A DNA stretch of 64,000 nucleotides from Scilla litardierei (GCA_030789695.1 CM061142.1:43757375-43821374); one strand, 5' to 3'. Counted from the stretch's first letter, positions 21,315 through 32,806 are shown. Notes: a model not told the origin generated them from the letters alone. Program-made: numbers and translations.

Positions 21315-22286
21315 TGCTTGTTTCGAGGACTCTCCACTACGCTTTGGATGATATATCTTAGTGAGAGTATTTTGGGTTAGGATGGGGTTTGAGAGATGTT
21401 TTGATGTATTTTTGCGATTTTTGGATGTCGGAGTTGGATATTATGTTATGATGTATGTTGATATACTTTGATGATGTCGATGATGTATGATGTATTTCTT
21501 TTTGATGATATGTAGCACTTGATATGATGTACCTCATATATTCGATGTGATATCTTTTTGGATGTACTCATGTTGTCTCTACATATATATATGTTCATCG
21601 TCATTCACTTTGTCATTTATTCGTCGTGCATTTTTTTTATGTATTCGTTGAATGCATTTGAAATGTGAATTCGTCGCTCGACGATTAAAAACTTGGTTAA
21701 ATAGATTATATTTCTATAATTATATAGAATTGTTTTCCATGCACAAATTTAACCAAGAATATTGAATATTGAAGAGTATGTTTCTTTATTCAAGAAATGA
21801 ATAATTATTTGGTATTTTTGATGATTTTGATTTTTTTTTGATAATGGACATTTTGGCACACCTTGATTTGATTTTCACACTTTTCCCTTGGTGTCAAGTT
21901 GGTCCATTGTCTTTGTCTACGACTCCCGATGTTGGATTTTACATTTCCTAATTGTTGTCGTTGTATGCCCCCCATTTTTGGGATAATGCCAAAGGGGGAG
22001 AGATAATGATAATAAATAGCGCAAATGAAAATTTAACTCAATTTCCAAGAATCTAGTTTGATATGTTAGATTCAGGGGGAGTTAAGATATATATAAGGAT
22101 TTTCAAAATCCGATATTTCAAAAATCGATTCTCATTATATATCTTACTCGTCTGATTGATGCAATTCATATATATTCATTTTGGAATTAACGTGTCATCA
22201 ATGCAGGGGGAGTAAGTATTTTACATTTGAATTATTATTTTTGATTATTATTTATGTTGGTTTGTCATCACCAAAAAGGGGAAGAA
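21315..22286 (+). other. Sire-2 3' leader with multiple polypurine tracts
   Basis: Non-coding. Tracts lie at 21991-22002 (aaagggggagag), 22073-22081 (caggggga-g), 22204-22215 (caggggg-agtaag) and the terminal 22273-22286 (aaaaaggggaagaa), which abuts the 3' LTR. The set is conserved with Sire-1 and, on the minus strand, Sire-3. The terminal tract is the plus-strand primer; the others may be central PPT-like or packaging signals. Confidence 0.8.
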
Positions 22287-24025
22287 TGTTGAATATTGGA
22301 CTCCCCGGATTTGGTTTTGATGATGAGCAAACATAAATAATCCATGAACTAACAATTTGTGAGCGCAGTTTTGGAGATCGTCGCCAATTTCACGAGAACA
22401 TTCAAAGCGACATCTCAACACTTCCCAAAGCTCATATTCATGCCTAAAGCTTCGTTGAAGCTCTTGCGACGCTTTGGAAGTTATGAAGATTCAATCGAAG
22501 CTCTCGAAGACCGTTTATTAAGGTTTTATTTATAGTCTTTTAGCTTCGATATATAGAATGTTAAGCCTTGAGTATATCTTACGTTTCTATCTTCATTACG
22601 CTCATTTCGTAGCTCTAGGATCCTTGCACAAGTTCATTCTAACTTCCTCGAAGCGTCGCGCTTCGATTCAGATTTGTATGTGCATGTTAGTTGGTACAAG
22701 AACAAGTACTGACCGACTAGATGGTGATCTAGTCGGTCGGCAACTGTTCTTGGACCGACTAGTTTGATTCCTTAATTTCTTGGACTTTACTGTTTACAGT
22801 TAGTCGGTCTACGTTGACTCACCGACCGACTAGTTTGTGAACTAGTCGGTCAGTGATGCTTCTTTGACCGACTAGTTGTGACTTACTGTTCACTCTAAAT
22901 TTCTCCTAAGCTACTGTTTATCGTTAGTCAGTCTAAGAACGTTTGGTGACCGACTAGTTGACAATCTAGTCGGTCAACTTTTGTTCTTGGACCGACTAAG
23001 TCAACTTGCATTCAGACTAGTTCATTTTGCCTCTTAGTCGGTCTACGTTCATTGGCTGACCGACTAGTTGTGAAACTAGTCGGTCAGAAAGTCTTCTTGG
23101 ACCGACTAGATTTCTAGGTCTGAAATTCTATCTCTTCTCAGATCTACTCTTAGTCGGTCCACGTTGTTTGGCTGACCGACTAGTTGATGAACTAGTCGGT
23201 CAGTGATTGTTCTTTGACCGACTAAGTCTCACAGATTTCTATCCGTTGGTGAATGACCTAACTTGTGTTTTTGGGTTCCTATAAATACGAACCTAGGTCA
23301 TTTCTATCTAGGTTAGAGCTGCCATTAAGAGATTCATTGAGTTCTAAAGAGATACCTATTCTCCCTCAAATATAAAGCTCTCTTCCTCACAAGAAACCAA
23401 TTCTCTCTCATTTCTAGATCTAGAGAGAAGCTTGTTCTTGGTGAGCTCTTCAAGCTATTGCTTGATCCAAGTCTCCAACTCATTCCTAGGCACCGATTGC
23501 TGGTCATTTCCTTGGTGCTAGGTCTTGGTGACTTCATCTTCCTCAAATCCTTCATTTCACCATTTGGGTAAGAAAAACTCAAGGTATAGGATTTTGTGGC
23601 AAGATTTGTTTATTTCAATATAACTCATTTATATTGCTTGTGATTCTCTCGGTTGTGAGAGAAGATTGTGATCCCGGGTTGTGGGATTCACTTTGCTATT
23701 GCATGTATGATTTGATCTTGTGAAGGTTTTTCACAAGATATTCATAGTGGAAATCTTGAGTTAGGGTTTCTAACTCAAGTATCCGGAGGGGATCCGGGTG
23801 GTTGGGACGTAGGATCACCGGGAACAAGTCGGGGAGACTTGGGTGGATCCGAACCCATTAACTTCGTTTGTTAGCATTGTTAATTTTGTGTTGTCATTCA
23901 ATTTAAGCTTCCGTAAATTGATTTGGTAGTTGTTTGCAATTTAATTTGGAATTATACTCCTTATTATTTTAAAGTACTATTCACCCCCCCTCTAGTACTT
24001 GTGCAGTAGCTGGTAGGGAATTACA
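22287..24025 (+). repeat. Sire-2 3' LTR
   Basis: TGTTGAATATTGG...GGGAATTACA, 1739 bp, almost identical to the 5' LTR. Array at 22711-23224, TATA at 23280-23287. It is followed by the right TSD GGAAA (24026-24030) and then the rest of the Sire-1 LTR. Confidence 0.95.
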
Positions 24026-24030
24026 GGAAA

Positions 24031-24211
24031 GTGACTTGGGTAATCCGAACCCTTGAAACATCCTTGCATTTGCATTTGTTTCTATTTGGGTTTATTTCTA
24101 TTCCGCACTATTTTGTTGGTTAGTATTTTAAATTGGTGTATCTATCTTTTTAAATTGCATAAACTCTATTCAACCCCTTCTAGTGTTTTCCCCATAGCCA
24201 GGGTCCTTACA
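24031..24211 (+). repeat. Sire-1 3' LTR, final part (U5)
   Basis: It resumes 'gtgacttgggtaatccgaaccc', the direct continuation of 11521-11539. It ends CCTTACA, after which Cop-8 DNA begins. Confidence 0.8.
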
Positions 24212-25754
24212 CACGTGTCGTAATAAAATAAGTACTTATCCTGGATAATTTAGACCTAGGTCCAGGTACATCTGTATGTACGAGACTGTGAGTTTTCCAA
24301 CTCATTCTCCCACTGTCTCACAGAAGGTGTTGGGCCAAAATACCTTTGAGACTAGATTCACAAGTGTCTGTAGACTTCATAATACGAGAGGTCAGACACC
24401 TCTTTATGTGACTTGTGAAGCTTGGTCAATTTGGTACGGCCTAGTCTATTTTGCCATATGAGTTTTGTTATTATCTTGTGTATTCATGTATTAACATTTA
24501 ATACATTATCGTTATACAAATTACTCACATAAAATATTGCTTCAGAAGCAAGGTGACGACATTTGTCAAAAATGTGTTTGACGTCCTACATGGTCTAAGA
24601 AACAACAATTGTTCCTTTTTCCAACACGTAGACAATCTATTTCCTTTGTATAACAGTTATCCTGAAACCGTGACATCAAATATGTCACATTTTCAGTTCC
24701 TCCCACTTATACCTTTACTAATGATAAATAAAACCATCTTTCTCAATTGACTTTCTTTAGTGCCTTCTTCCTTTTCTAAATCTCATTTAGATATTATATG
24801 ACCCAATAAAATTATTAGCTATGCAAATACCTAATATATCCAAACACTTGAGCTTCACAACCTTGAGTTGACTCAACAAGTTGCTTGACTCAAGATCTGA
24901 TTTGGATACATGGTCTTGTACCGCTCGTGCACTCATCTTCGAATCAAACTGTTTAATCGAAGTTTCGAACCTTGCGGATTGAAACCGTTTTCCATACAAC
25001 CTTGAGTTGACTCAACAAATTGTGTGGAGAAACATGTTTGAACATCAATATGGTCGAGCTGCCCCCTTATAGAGGCGAGTGACAGGTAGCGTGCATTTAT
25101 TTTGTTGGATCCAAAGCTTAAGGAAATAAAAGTCATTAACCCTGTGATTAAGAAGGTCATTTTAATGTCAATGAGAATATAGTATATTCTATCAATTAAA
25201 ATTTAAATTGATATTTCATTAACAAGTTAACTTATTCTTTTAGAATATTATGTTTGGATTCCATTATGTATATAGAATTTCCTTAGTATAGCATATGTTC
25301 AATGATTTTTAAATATATTTAAAATGGGTTTTATTCAACTATATCCTCCCACTATTTTGCGATCATCTTAAGCCAGAAAGATGAACGAATAATAATATTT
25401 AGTGGGAAAGGGACCCGACCACCCTGAGTCTCACAACCTTGAGTTGACTTAACAAGTTGCTTAACTCTGCGATCGGTAGACGACTCTTCATCAATCACAT
25501 CGAATGTGATTCCCTTATAGGTTTTTACCCCTAGTCACTTATGACCTTGAGTTGGCTCAACAAATCATAAAGACTAGTCCAGTCAGACAATTACTTTCGT
25601 GTCCAATCCTAACTTACACCGGCACTCGGTTGATTCACGACACGACGGTTCGTGTTAATTCGAACTACATCACATGTTTAATGGAATAGTTCCCAAAAGA
25701 TACTCATGTTACAGTTTGAGTTAACTCAACAACTATAACATGAAATCTCTGGTT
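24211..25754. repeat. Giant inverted repeat, left arm
   Basis: Pairs with 26063-27629. Outer landmark ACACGTGTCGTAATAAAATAAG, inner landmark AACATGAAATCTCTGG. By eye most of the arm matches its partner, with scattered substitutions and small indels; the stretch at 25150-25320 is the most diverged. It contains five of the ten TTGAGTTGACTCAA motifs. No coding frame that I recognise. Confidence 0.85.
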
Positions 25755-26974
25755 TCCAAATTCCAAAAGTAAGGAGAGCTACGGCTAACCTTGAAAAAGA
25801 TTATTAATATAATTGATTTAGATATAATCAAGGTGTCATATAATCATGATTCGCGTCGTTGCGGTCCAGCGGACACGGCCAAGGAATTGACTAAGCCATG
25901 ATCACTTATCCCCAGTCTAGCTAGGGTGATCCAACAAACTTAGCCAAGCACATTGACCAGATCATGGTCCATTGAATGAAACTTATCATTTTTATATGCG
26001 TGCCATAGACTAAAAGGCTTTTATAAGAACTAGTTAATCCTATGAAATATCAACTCTAGCTAGACCAGGGATTTCATGTTATAGTTGTTGAGTCAACTCA
26101 AGCTGTAACATGAATATCTATTGGGAACCAATTCCATTAAACATATGATGTAGTTCGACTTAACCCAAACCGTCGCGTCGTGAATCAATCGAGTGCCGGT
26201 GTAAGTCAGGATTGGACACGAAAGTAAGGGTCTGACTAGACTAGTCTTTATGATTTGTTGAGCCAACTCAAGGTCATAAGTGACTAGTGGTAAAAACCTA
26301 TAAGGGAGTTACATTCGATGTGATTGATGAAGAGTCGTCTACCGATCGTAGAGTTAAGCAACTTGTTGAGTCAACTCAAGGTTGTGAGACTCAGGTCGTC
26401 GGGTCCCTTTCCCACTAAATATTATTATTCGTTCATCTTTCTGGCTTAAGATGATCGCAAAATAGTGGGAGGATATAGTTGAATAAAAATCCATTTTAAC
26501 TATATTTAAAAATCATTTGAACATATGCTATACTAGGGAAATTCTATGTTATACATAATGGAATCCAAACATAATATTCTAAGAGAATAAGTTAACTGGT
26601 CCAAATAGTTGATTAATGAAATATCAACTCAAATTCTTATTGATAGACTAAACTATGTCCTCGTTGACATTAAAATGACCTTCTTAAGCACCGGCTTAAG
26701 GAAATGATTTCCTTAAGCTTTAGGTCCAACAAAATAAATGCACGCTACATGTCACTCCCCTCTATAAGGGGCAGCTCGAACATATTGATGTTCAAAAGTA
26801 TATTTCTCCATACAATTTGTTGAGTCAACTCAAGGTTGTATGGAAAACGGTTTCGATCCGCAAAGTTCGAAACTTCGATCAAACTGTTTGATTCGAAGAT
26901 GAGTGCACGAGCGGTACAAGACCATGTATCCAAATCAAATCTTAAGTCAAGCAACTTGTTGAGTCAACTCAAGG
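24861..26974. repeat. Ten dispersed CCTTGAGTTGACTCAACAA motifs, each the centre of a hairpin
   Basis: Left arm: 24861-24879, 25000-25018, 25437-25455, 25545-25563, 25715-25732. Mirror copies: 26956-26974, 26817-26835, 26363-26381, 26255-26273, 26085-26102. The core TTGAGT-TG-ACTCAA is a palindrome with a 2-nt spacer. Each copy sits in the middle of a longer imperfect hairpin whose stem is unique to that copy, for example CTAGTCACTTATGA against TCATAAAGACTAG around 25545, or TCATGTTACAG against CTATAACATGA around 25715. Confidence 0.75.
25755..26062. other. Spacer between the inverted-repeat arms
   Basis: About 308 bp, AT-rich, with no gene. Short secondary pairings such as CCATGATCA and GATCATGG occur around the centre. 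Confidence 0.6.
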
Positions 26975-27629
26975 TTGTAAAGCTCAAGTGTTTGGATACA
27001 CGTTAGGTGCTTGCACAGCTAATAATTTTGTTGGGTCGTATAATATCTAAATGAGATTCGAAAAGGAAGAAGGCACTAAACAAAGTCAATTGAGAAAGAT
27101 AGTTTTATTTATCATTAGTAAAGGCATAAGGAGGAGGAACTGAAAATGTGACATATTTGATGTCACGGTTTCAGGATAACCGTTATACAAAAGAAATAGA
27201 TTGTCTACATGTTGGAAAAGGGAACAATTGTTGTTTCTTGGAATATGTAGGAAGTCAAACACATTTTTGACGAATGTCGTCACCTTGCTTCTGAAGCAAT
27301 GTTTAATGTGAGTAATTTGTATAACGATAATGTATTAGATGTTAACACCTGAATACGAAAGATAATAACAAAACTTATATGGCAAAATAAACTAGGCCGT
27401 ACCAAAGAGACGAAGCTACACAAGTCACATAAAGAGGGTTCTGACCTCTTGTATTATGAAGTCTACAGACACTTGTGAATCTTGTCTCAAAGGTATGTTG
27501 GCCCAACACCTTCTGTGAGACAGTGGGAGAATGAGTTGAAGAACTCATGGTCTTGTACATACGAATGTATTCAGACTCAAGTCTATATTAGCCTAGATAA
27601 GTTGTTCTTATTTTATTATGACACGTGTT
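26063..27629. repeat. Giant inverted repeat, right arm
   Basis: Reverse complement of 24211-25754 with scattered differences. Ends at CTTATTTTATTATGACACGT. A read-through transcript would fold into a ~1.5 kb duplex with a ~0.3 kb loop. Confidence 0.85.
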
Positions 27630-28659
27630 CCTGCTGAAACATAAGTCTGATAAAATAGAGAACAAAATGACAGAAGTATTGAACTGCTTCGATCAGATCG
27701 AAGAGTCGAAACTTAGCTGTATAAATCTTACGTAAATTAAAAGGAAAATGTGATTTTCTCTCAGGTCAAGTCTCTTAACACATCTGTGTGTTAGAGAGCA
27801 TGAATTGCACTTTGTTAAACATGGTGCGATGCATGGAAAGTGACTCTGAGTTATAATCCTCCCTTTGGGTTAAGCCCCAGATAATAATGCCTAAGTTTTT
27901 GATAAGGTTCTATAAGGACCTTATCAATAAGATATTCATTAAATCAATCGTTAGGAAGTTAAAGGATTACTCGAGTCTCGTGAGACGAAGAGTCGAGTTA
28001 AACATCATAGTCAATGATGGCCTAGACAACTTCCAGGATGTAATTCGGAGTAGTGACTCTGATTAATAACTTGATGCAATCGGAAAAGGCCTGTGCACAT
28101 AAAATAAAGTATGTACTTTAGTTTATGTGCCCAAGAAAGTGTTTCTTATTGACAGCAAGAAAGTCTTCAAGTTAGAAGATAGATGCAGAAAGAAAGTAGT
28201 GAAGTACAACTTGTGTTGGCTGAGAACAGGTTTCATCCTAACTCCTATAAATGGATTATGATGAAATTGTCTCGCCAACAGATTTGTACAGATCTACTCG
28301 GACCAAACTCGATGTAAATGCTCTTGATGACCATGAAAACTGGAGCATTCATTTATAGTTCGTTTTCTAAATATGATTTAGAAGAACGAACTTATATGAA
28401 TTGGCTAGATAGTTTCCAAGGTTAGTGGGAGCGAATCAAATACATGCGAGGCATCAAGAGACTGGACATATGTTTAACAAAGTGGTCAAAGAGTTTGATA
28501 CTTCATTAGAAATGATTATGAACCATCTAAATGACCAGTAACTTATTTTAAATTTTTGTCGTAAGGTACGATGATCTGGATGAGATCCAGAAAAATTAAA
28601 TTTTATAGATTTCGAGGGACCAAGAGAATTATTTGGATGAGATTCAAATGTAAGGTCTA

Positions 28660-28800
28660 ATATGAACGAAGAAACCCCTTAAGTCTATACAGTAGACGAT
28701 TTAGCAGATCCACTCACAAAGGCTCTACCACATGAAGTCTAGAAAAACTTATGTGTAAAATACGGTATGAGATACCGGGATAAATGGGCCTGAGTGCAAG
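28660..28800 (+). pseudogene. C-terminal remnant of copia pol (RNase H end)
   Basis: Conceptual translation gives VDDLADPLTKALPHEV, a stop, then KNLCVKYGMRYRDKW. This is the characteristic end of a copia pol just before the polypurine tract. A purine-rich 'gtggaaga' and TGTTGG follow at once. The rest of pol upstream is not recognisable. Confidence 0.65.
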
Positions 28801-28807
28801 TGGAAGA

Positions 28808-31142
28808 TGTTGGAAGATGTATGCCCTCGAGGCAATTTATCTCTGTGTAATTGTACAAATATCTTGTTCAAAATTACAGTTAGCTGTATGGTAAGAATTT
28901 ATCTAAGTTAAATCATAATGTAGTTATTATTAGAAATTAACTTAGAAAAAGTCCTGAGACTTAATGCAAGGTCAAACATGTATCGAGATGAGGATCTCGA
29001 TCATGTAGAAATGCTTGACTATTTGTAGCATAAGTCTAAAAAGGTTCATGGTCTTAGATGTTTCGAGAAAAGGATATCGAAACATCGGATAGACCATTGT
29101 GTCTTAGTCTTCACCATGTAGCAGTGTCGATGATCTCATGATCGTTTGACTTAGCAAATTTGGAAGACGAGACACATGTGCTCATTGGAGAATGAGTTCA
29201 CTGAACGACACAACAAAAGTTATCATATGGTTAGATTGACCAATCTGTCAATGATAACTCTTAGTGATGATGGGCAAGTTGGTCTTTTGACTTGAGGTCA
29301 ATGTACGAACCTGTACGTGAACGGTGTCACTTAGATCCCTGATCTAGCTTCGAGGCAAGGCCTGTCGAAAGGTCTTTGGTTGGGTGACATTTGAAGCATG
29401 CGAGGAGAGTAATGACCAAGTTAGGATTCGTCTCTCCTGATCAATGGGAGTTAGTGTCGTAGTGTTACTTCGATCTTTAGTGAAAACTCTGGCCAGAGTA
29501 TGTTGGAAGATGTCCAACATTATTTGACTAAAGATCGATGGAGACTAACCGGTTTTGAGCTATTGGGGTTGACAGTTTGACCATACCATAGACTTGAACC
29601 AAACGACATAGTTTTGACGAAGAGACTATAACTGCGGTATTCATCACGGTCACAGTCAGGGTGGTCCCGACAATACTCATGTCAATAAGTTAACCACTAA
29701 GTATGATACTGAAACAGGGACGTCACCTGCTGCTCGCGGTTACTACCATCTGGAGCTTCGAGCCCCACCTATAGTAAGGTCAGGCTGTAGGGTCTCACAC
29801 AGAGTGCGACCTTCGTCAAGTAATATATAATAGATGTAGAGATTTTTGCATATGATGCAAATGAAATTAAATACGTCGTAAATAGTTTACGCATAAATTT
29901 AATATAATAAATGATAGAAAAGGTTACCTGTATGCCGGGATCATCCCAGTCTAAACGCAGGTTCAAACCGCGTCAAAATCGGAGTCCAAACGAGCCCAGT
30001 AAGTCTATTTAAAAGTGTTTTAAATAGAAGCCTAAAACTAGGCCCAAAGTTCTTTTTGTATTTAAGAAACAAAAAAAGTTTTTTTATTGGGACCCGACCA
30101 AAAGGCACTTTGCTAAGCGCCTAGGGGGCGCGTGTCATGCACGCGCCCAGCCAGGGGGCGTGCATGGCACGCGCCCTGCTGGGCACAGCGCGCGCATCCA
30201 GCAGGTGGAGCCCCTTGTGGGCCCCACTTCTAGGATTACGAACCCTTGTTTGATGTAGAATTTTGACGGCTCATTTTTTTTGGAAAAACTGGTTTTAGGC
30301 TGATTTTTGGACACACGTTTGAGGGGTCAAACAGACTCGGATTGATGCGCCATTTTTACCTATGCGTTCATCGTCCAACGCTCTTCGATTTGATAGGTTG
30401 TATCAAATGTGAAGCTCAACGGTGAGGGAGTTAAAATTCATGGAAGTTTGGCCTTTATGAAAGGCAAACTAACTTGAATTATTAACTCCAAAACCTTTAG
30501 TCCCACTTCGAAAGTAGAGTTAAAGGGAGGGGTCAGCCACCTATATAAATAGGGGCCTGCTCCCCTCCTCATAACTCGTCACAAGCTCTAGATCTGAGCG
30601 GCCTCCAAAAGTTTGGAGCACGCTCGGATCTAAGCTTAAAATAAATATTCTCATCCCTATATTTTTACCTTGCTCCTGAAGGGCTCTAGCAAAGCCACGA
30701 AGGGGCTCGAATCGGATCTGAAGTCTTGATGGAGTATCCACTCAAGTGAAACTTTCTTCGATGCGTGGTTGGCTCAGCGACAAGGGGGTTGTTCGCCTCG
30801 GGACGCGGTGCTGTTCGGGAAGCGGTTCGGCTCAGGACCAGGAGCGGCTCGTGAAGCGGTTCAACACGAGACGCGGATCGGCTCGGGACGCGGTTTGGTA
30901 CACCTTGTCGGTGCAAGCAAGATTCCAGGTATGTAGTTTAATTAAGCATAGTTTTTATAATAGTGCAGTAGCTTAGATCTATCTTGGGGTGGTCAGATCC
31001 ACCTCAAGATGGTAGAGATCCTGACTAGGGTCTTGATATCCTTAGGGCTTGCATGTTAAATAGTTTAACAGTTGTTTTCTGCTGCATGTTTTTCTGCCTC
31101 TATCTTCCGTCTGATGTAGAACGGGCATAGATTTATTCCCTA
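28808..31142 (+). repeat. Cop-8 3' LTR (Tork/Angela-like)
   Basis: It starts TGTTGGAAGATGTATGCCC after the purine tract, an opening close to that of Angela/BARE-type LTRs. It ends near GAACGGGCATAGATTTATTCCC, again like that group. The exact right end is uncertain by a few bases because the terminal CA is not seen before the gene-derived DNA. TATA box CTATATAAAT at 30541-30550. GC-rich dyads lie at 30126-30195. Lineage by recalled similarity. Confidence 0.6.
30126..30195 (+). promoter_or_regulatory. GC-rich palindromes upstream of the Cop-8 TATA box
   Basis: GGGCGCGTG-tcatg-CACGCGCCC followed by GGGCGTGCATGGCACGCGCCC-type dyads and GCGCGCGC. They are denser in G+C than the surroundings and lie about 350 bp before the TATA box, further away than in the other families. 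Confidence 0.5.
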
Positions 31143-31736
31143 AGGGTCCCTCAAAACCGAACAGGTAGTAACTAGCGGCAGCAAGCTAGGCAAGGCATCA
31201 ATGCTGTGTAGTAGTTCTTCGAGAGCAAATACATAGTCGGATGAAAACGACAATGGATTGCTACTGTCGCCACTGCTTGACTGATCCGTGGCATTATCAA
31301 ACACCACACCACCGCTCCAAGTTTCATAACCATCAACCACAATCACCATGGAGCCATGTTGCTGTTGCTGTTGCTGCTGCTTTGATGTGGTTGCTCGACT
31401 CGCCTTATATTTCTCCTTCCCCAGAGATGATGATGCTCGTGGTGATGGGCTCACCATTGAGGCTCTGGACAGGGGGCACGAAATCAATGCCAGCCTGGAT
31501 ATACCCATGTAGACCAATGCCGCAGAGCTCCATAAGATACAAGAATATGTCGTTGTTGTGGACCCCGTGGATGAACGGTGGGGGATGGTCGAGGGCATCG
31601 TCTCTTTTAAATGAAGAAGCTCAGCTCCCCCAACAAAGGGGCCAAGGGGGTCCACCCCTCTCCCTACCCCTCCCCCACCTCCCTCCTCCCATCTCTCGGC
31701 CCGCCTGACCTCTCTCATGGCCCTGGCCTCAGCCAT
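31140..31736 (-). CDS. Uncharacterised frame with a poly-Gln tract (doubtful)
   Basis: A 198-codon minus-strand frame. It holds a Gln tract (seven Q, encoded at about 31359-31380) followed by HGSMVIVVDGYETWSGG and a Ser/Asp-rich C terminus (DYVFALEELLHSIDALPSL). Another minus frame over 31400-31600 also looks protein-like (GIDFVPPVQSLNGEPITTS), so a frameshifted gene remnant is possible. I do not recognise the family. It is the only coding-looking DNA between Cop-8 and the RTE1-like remnant and could be a fragment of a host gene. It is not near any LTR-element domain. Confidence 0.25.
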   Translation of the reverse strand: MAEARAMREVRRAERWEEGGGGGVGRGVDPLGPFVGGAELLHLKETMPSTIPHRSSTGSTTTTYSCILWSSAALVYMGISRLALISCPLSRASMVSPSPRASSSLGKEKYKASRATTSKQQQQQQQHGSMVIVVDGYETWSGGVVFDNATDQSSSGDSSNPLSFSSDYVFALEELLHSIDALPSLLPLVTTCSVLRDP

Positions 31737-31912
31737 CTTCGCCGAGGAGCAGGAAGTGATTGCCTATCTCTTAGGCTGCTGCTGCTCTGATAAGGAAGAC
31801 ATGGAAAAACAGAAGAACAAGAAGAACAAGAACAACCACCCCCCTAAATCTGGCTGCTCCGCTTTGGCTGCTACAAGAGCTTCTGCGCTTGCTGGGATTC
31901 TTCCCCTAACCA

Positions 31913-32282
31913 ACATGTCATCACGCCATCATAGATGCATTTAAGGAGACCTTGGCAGCGCCTGCCGAGATGACGAAGACCAAGAACATCAGACTGTTCA
32001 TGTGCAACTGCCACTCTTTTGTAGCAAACAACCTAAATAGAATGGGATATGATGGGCATGTCAGATGGAATGTGGTGAATTTAGCAGTCTTCATATTCTT
32101 CAAAGGTACTTGGGTGAGCAACACTACAGCGACGAGGTTATTGTTGCCTTTTGCGATCGTCTGCTCCATAGGGCTTTTTTGGCAGTTCAACCTACTTTAT
32201 CTTCATGGTTGCCTTCGTGTCCATTCTCGTTGGTTAGTTTATCGTCGGTACTTACTGCCTCAAGAATCTCATCCAGTTGTAG
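31913..32282 (+). pseudogene. RTE1-like (DUF778/TMEM222) gene remnant
   Basis: Conceptual translation gives HHAIIDAFKETL, then FMCNCHSFVANNLNRM and VRWNVVNLAVFIFFKGTWVS, then LLLPFAIVCSIG. These match the conserved C-terminal part of plant RTE1 (REVERSION-TO-ETHYLENE SENSITIVITY1) and RTH proteins, where NCHSFVANNLNR is diagnostic. RTE1 is a Golgi/ER membrane protein that promotes ETR1 ethylene-receptor function. Decay is clear: the reading shifts frame around 32205, a TAG (32235-32237) falls where the family has Trp, and the expected acidic residues before HAIIDAF are replaced. The N-terminal exons are not found nearby. It is probably a pseudogene fragment. Confidence 0.65.
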
Positions 32283-32754
32283 CGTTCATATTTTGACTTA
32301 TATTTTACCATTGTAATGTAATGCAGGATATCTATGATTCTCAAATTAAAATAGCTTAGTGTTTTTCTAGATGGTCTGGACTATGATGATACTCGGCATC
32401 TGATGCTAATGAAACATTCATGTAGTTGATATATGCAGTAAGTTGTTATTTGTTTTCCCTTTCAATGTTCATTTCTGCTTGCTTTCATTGTCTTGATGGC
32501 TTAATTTTGTGTGTTCCTTTATTGTTTCTTGTATGCAGCGAAAATGTTTTGCTTGATATCATTCTTCTTTCTTTTTCTGTATGAGAGCAAACATGAATAT
32601 TGAACTAGTTACACAAGCTAAAGCCAGCCCTAATGGATCATCATGGTAATCAAACTGTAGTGCAGAAGAAGCCCTCTTGATGCACAAATGTTTGCTGTCG
32701 AACGGAATGGTTGATGGTGGCGATGTTGGAGGAAGAGGATGAAACATCGGAAGA
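32283..32754. other. Gene-derived flank without assigned gene
   Basis: T-rich, UTR- or intron-like. A minus-strand frame over 32559-32806 (residues DPSDRYFMPSSLPMFHPLPP and KHLCIKRASS) looks protein-like but is unassigned. Confidence 0.35.
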
Positions 32755-32806
32755 GAAGAAGGCATGAAATAGCGATCGCTAGGGTCACAAACGAGTTGGT
32801 TGTTTG
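32755..32806. repeat. 52-bp direct repeat, left copy (flank of Sire-3)
   Basis: From GAAGAAGGCATGAAATAGCG to GAGTTGGTTGTTTG, identical to 41304-41355. Its last 5 bp, GTTTG, would be a normal-size TSD. The other 47 bp exceed any integrase-made duplication. Confidence 0.9.

Larger units (their letters stand above)
11540..24025 (+). mobile_element. Sire-2: complete Sirevirus-type Ty1/copia retrotransposon
   Basis: A 12.5 kb element with paired LTRs (11540-13277 and 22287-24025), a Met-tRNA-type primer-binding site, gag, pol in the copia order (protease, integrase, RT, RNase H), a third ORF, a multi-PPT leader and a 5-bp TSD. By eye the two LTRs differ at only a dozen or so positions plus one 1-bp indel, so the insertion is recent. 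Coiled-coil Gag, third ORF and multiple PPTs fit the Sirevirus genus. Oddities are a frame gap between gag and pol, a substituted zinc-binding His in integrase, and a second palindrome array before the third ORF. Confidence 0.95.
1..24211 (+). mobile_element. Sire-1: 3' half of a Sirevirus-type copia element (interrupted)
   Basis: The element enters from the left edge. It has the end of a third ORF (1-819), a 3' leader with several polypurine tracts (9627-9937) and a 3' LTR that opens TGTTGAGTATTGG at 9938 and closes CCTTACA at 24211. The order matches Sire-2 block for block, including the phrase before the LTR (gggggagaa then TGTTGA). Two later insertions interrupt it: a Helitron at 1024-9240 and Sire-2 at 11540-24025. 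Its gag and pol, 5' LTR and left TSD lie outside the window. Multiple polypurine tracts before the 3' LTR are a known Sirevirus trait; the lineage call rests on that and on the Sire-2 comparison. Confidence 0.85.
24212..28807 (+). mobile_element. Cop-8: internal region of a copia element carrying a giant inverted repeat
   Basis: It runs from the Sire-1 LTR end to the PPT and LTR at 28808. The first 3.4 kb are the inverted repeat. 27640-28590 is AT-rich DNA with no clear frame. 28660-28800 holds the decayed end of a copia pol. I infer a non-autonomous element of the Tork/Angela group, interrupted on its left by Sire-1. The rest lies outside the window or was replaced. Confidence 0.5.

Noticed and set aside
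24211..27629. Inverted repeat as terminal repeats of a DNA transposon or foldback element
   Set aside because: No target-site duplication is visible. The left end coincides with the Sire-1 LTR border and the right side continues into copia-type DNA, so an internal inverted repeat fits better.
31241..31708. Plus-strand frame of 155 codons in the gene-derived island
   Set aside because: His/Pro-rich composition is explained by the opposite strand's poly-Gln and Gly/Arg-rich sequence; no family resemblance.
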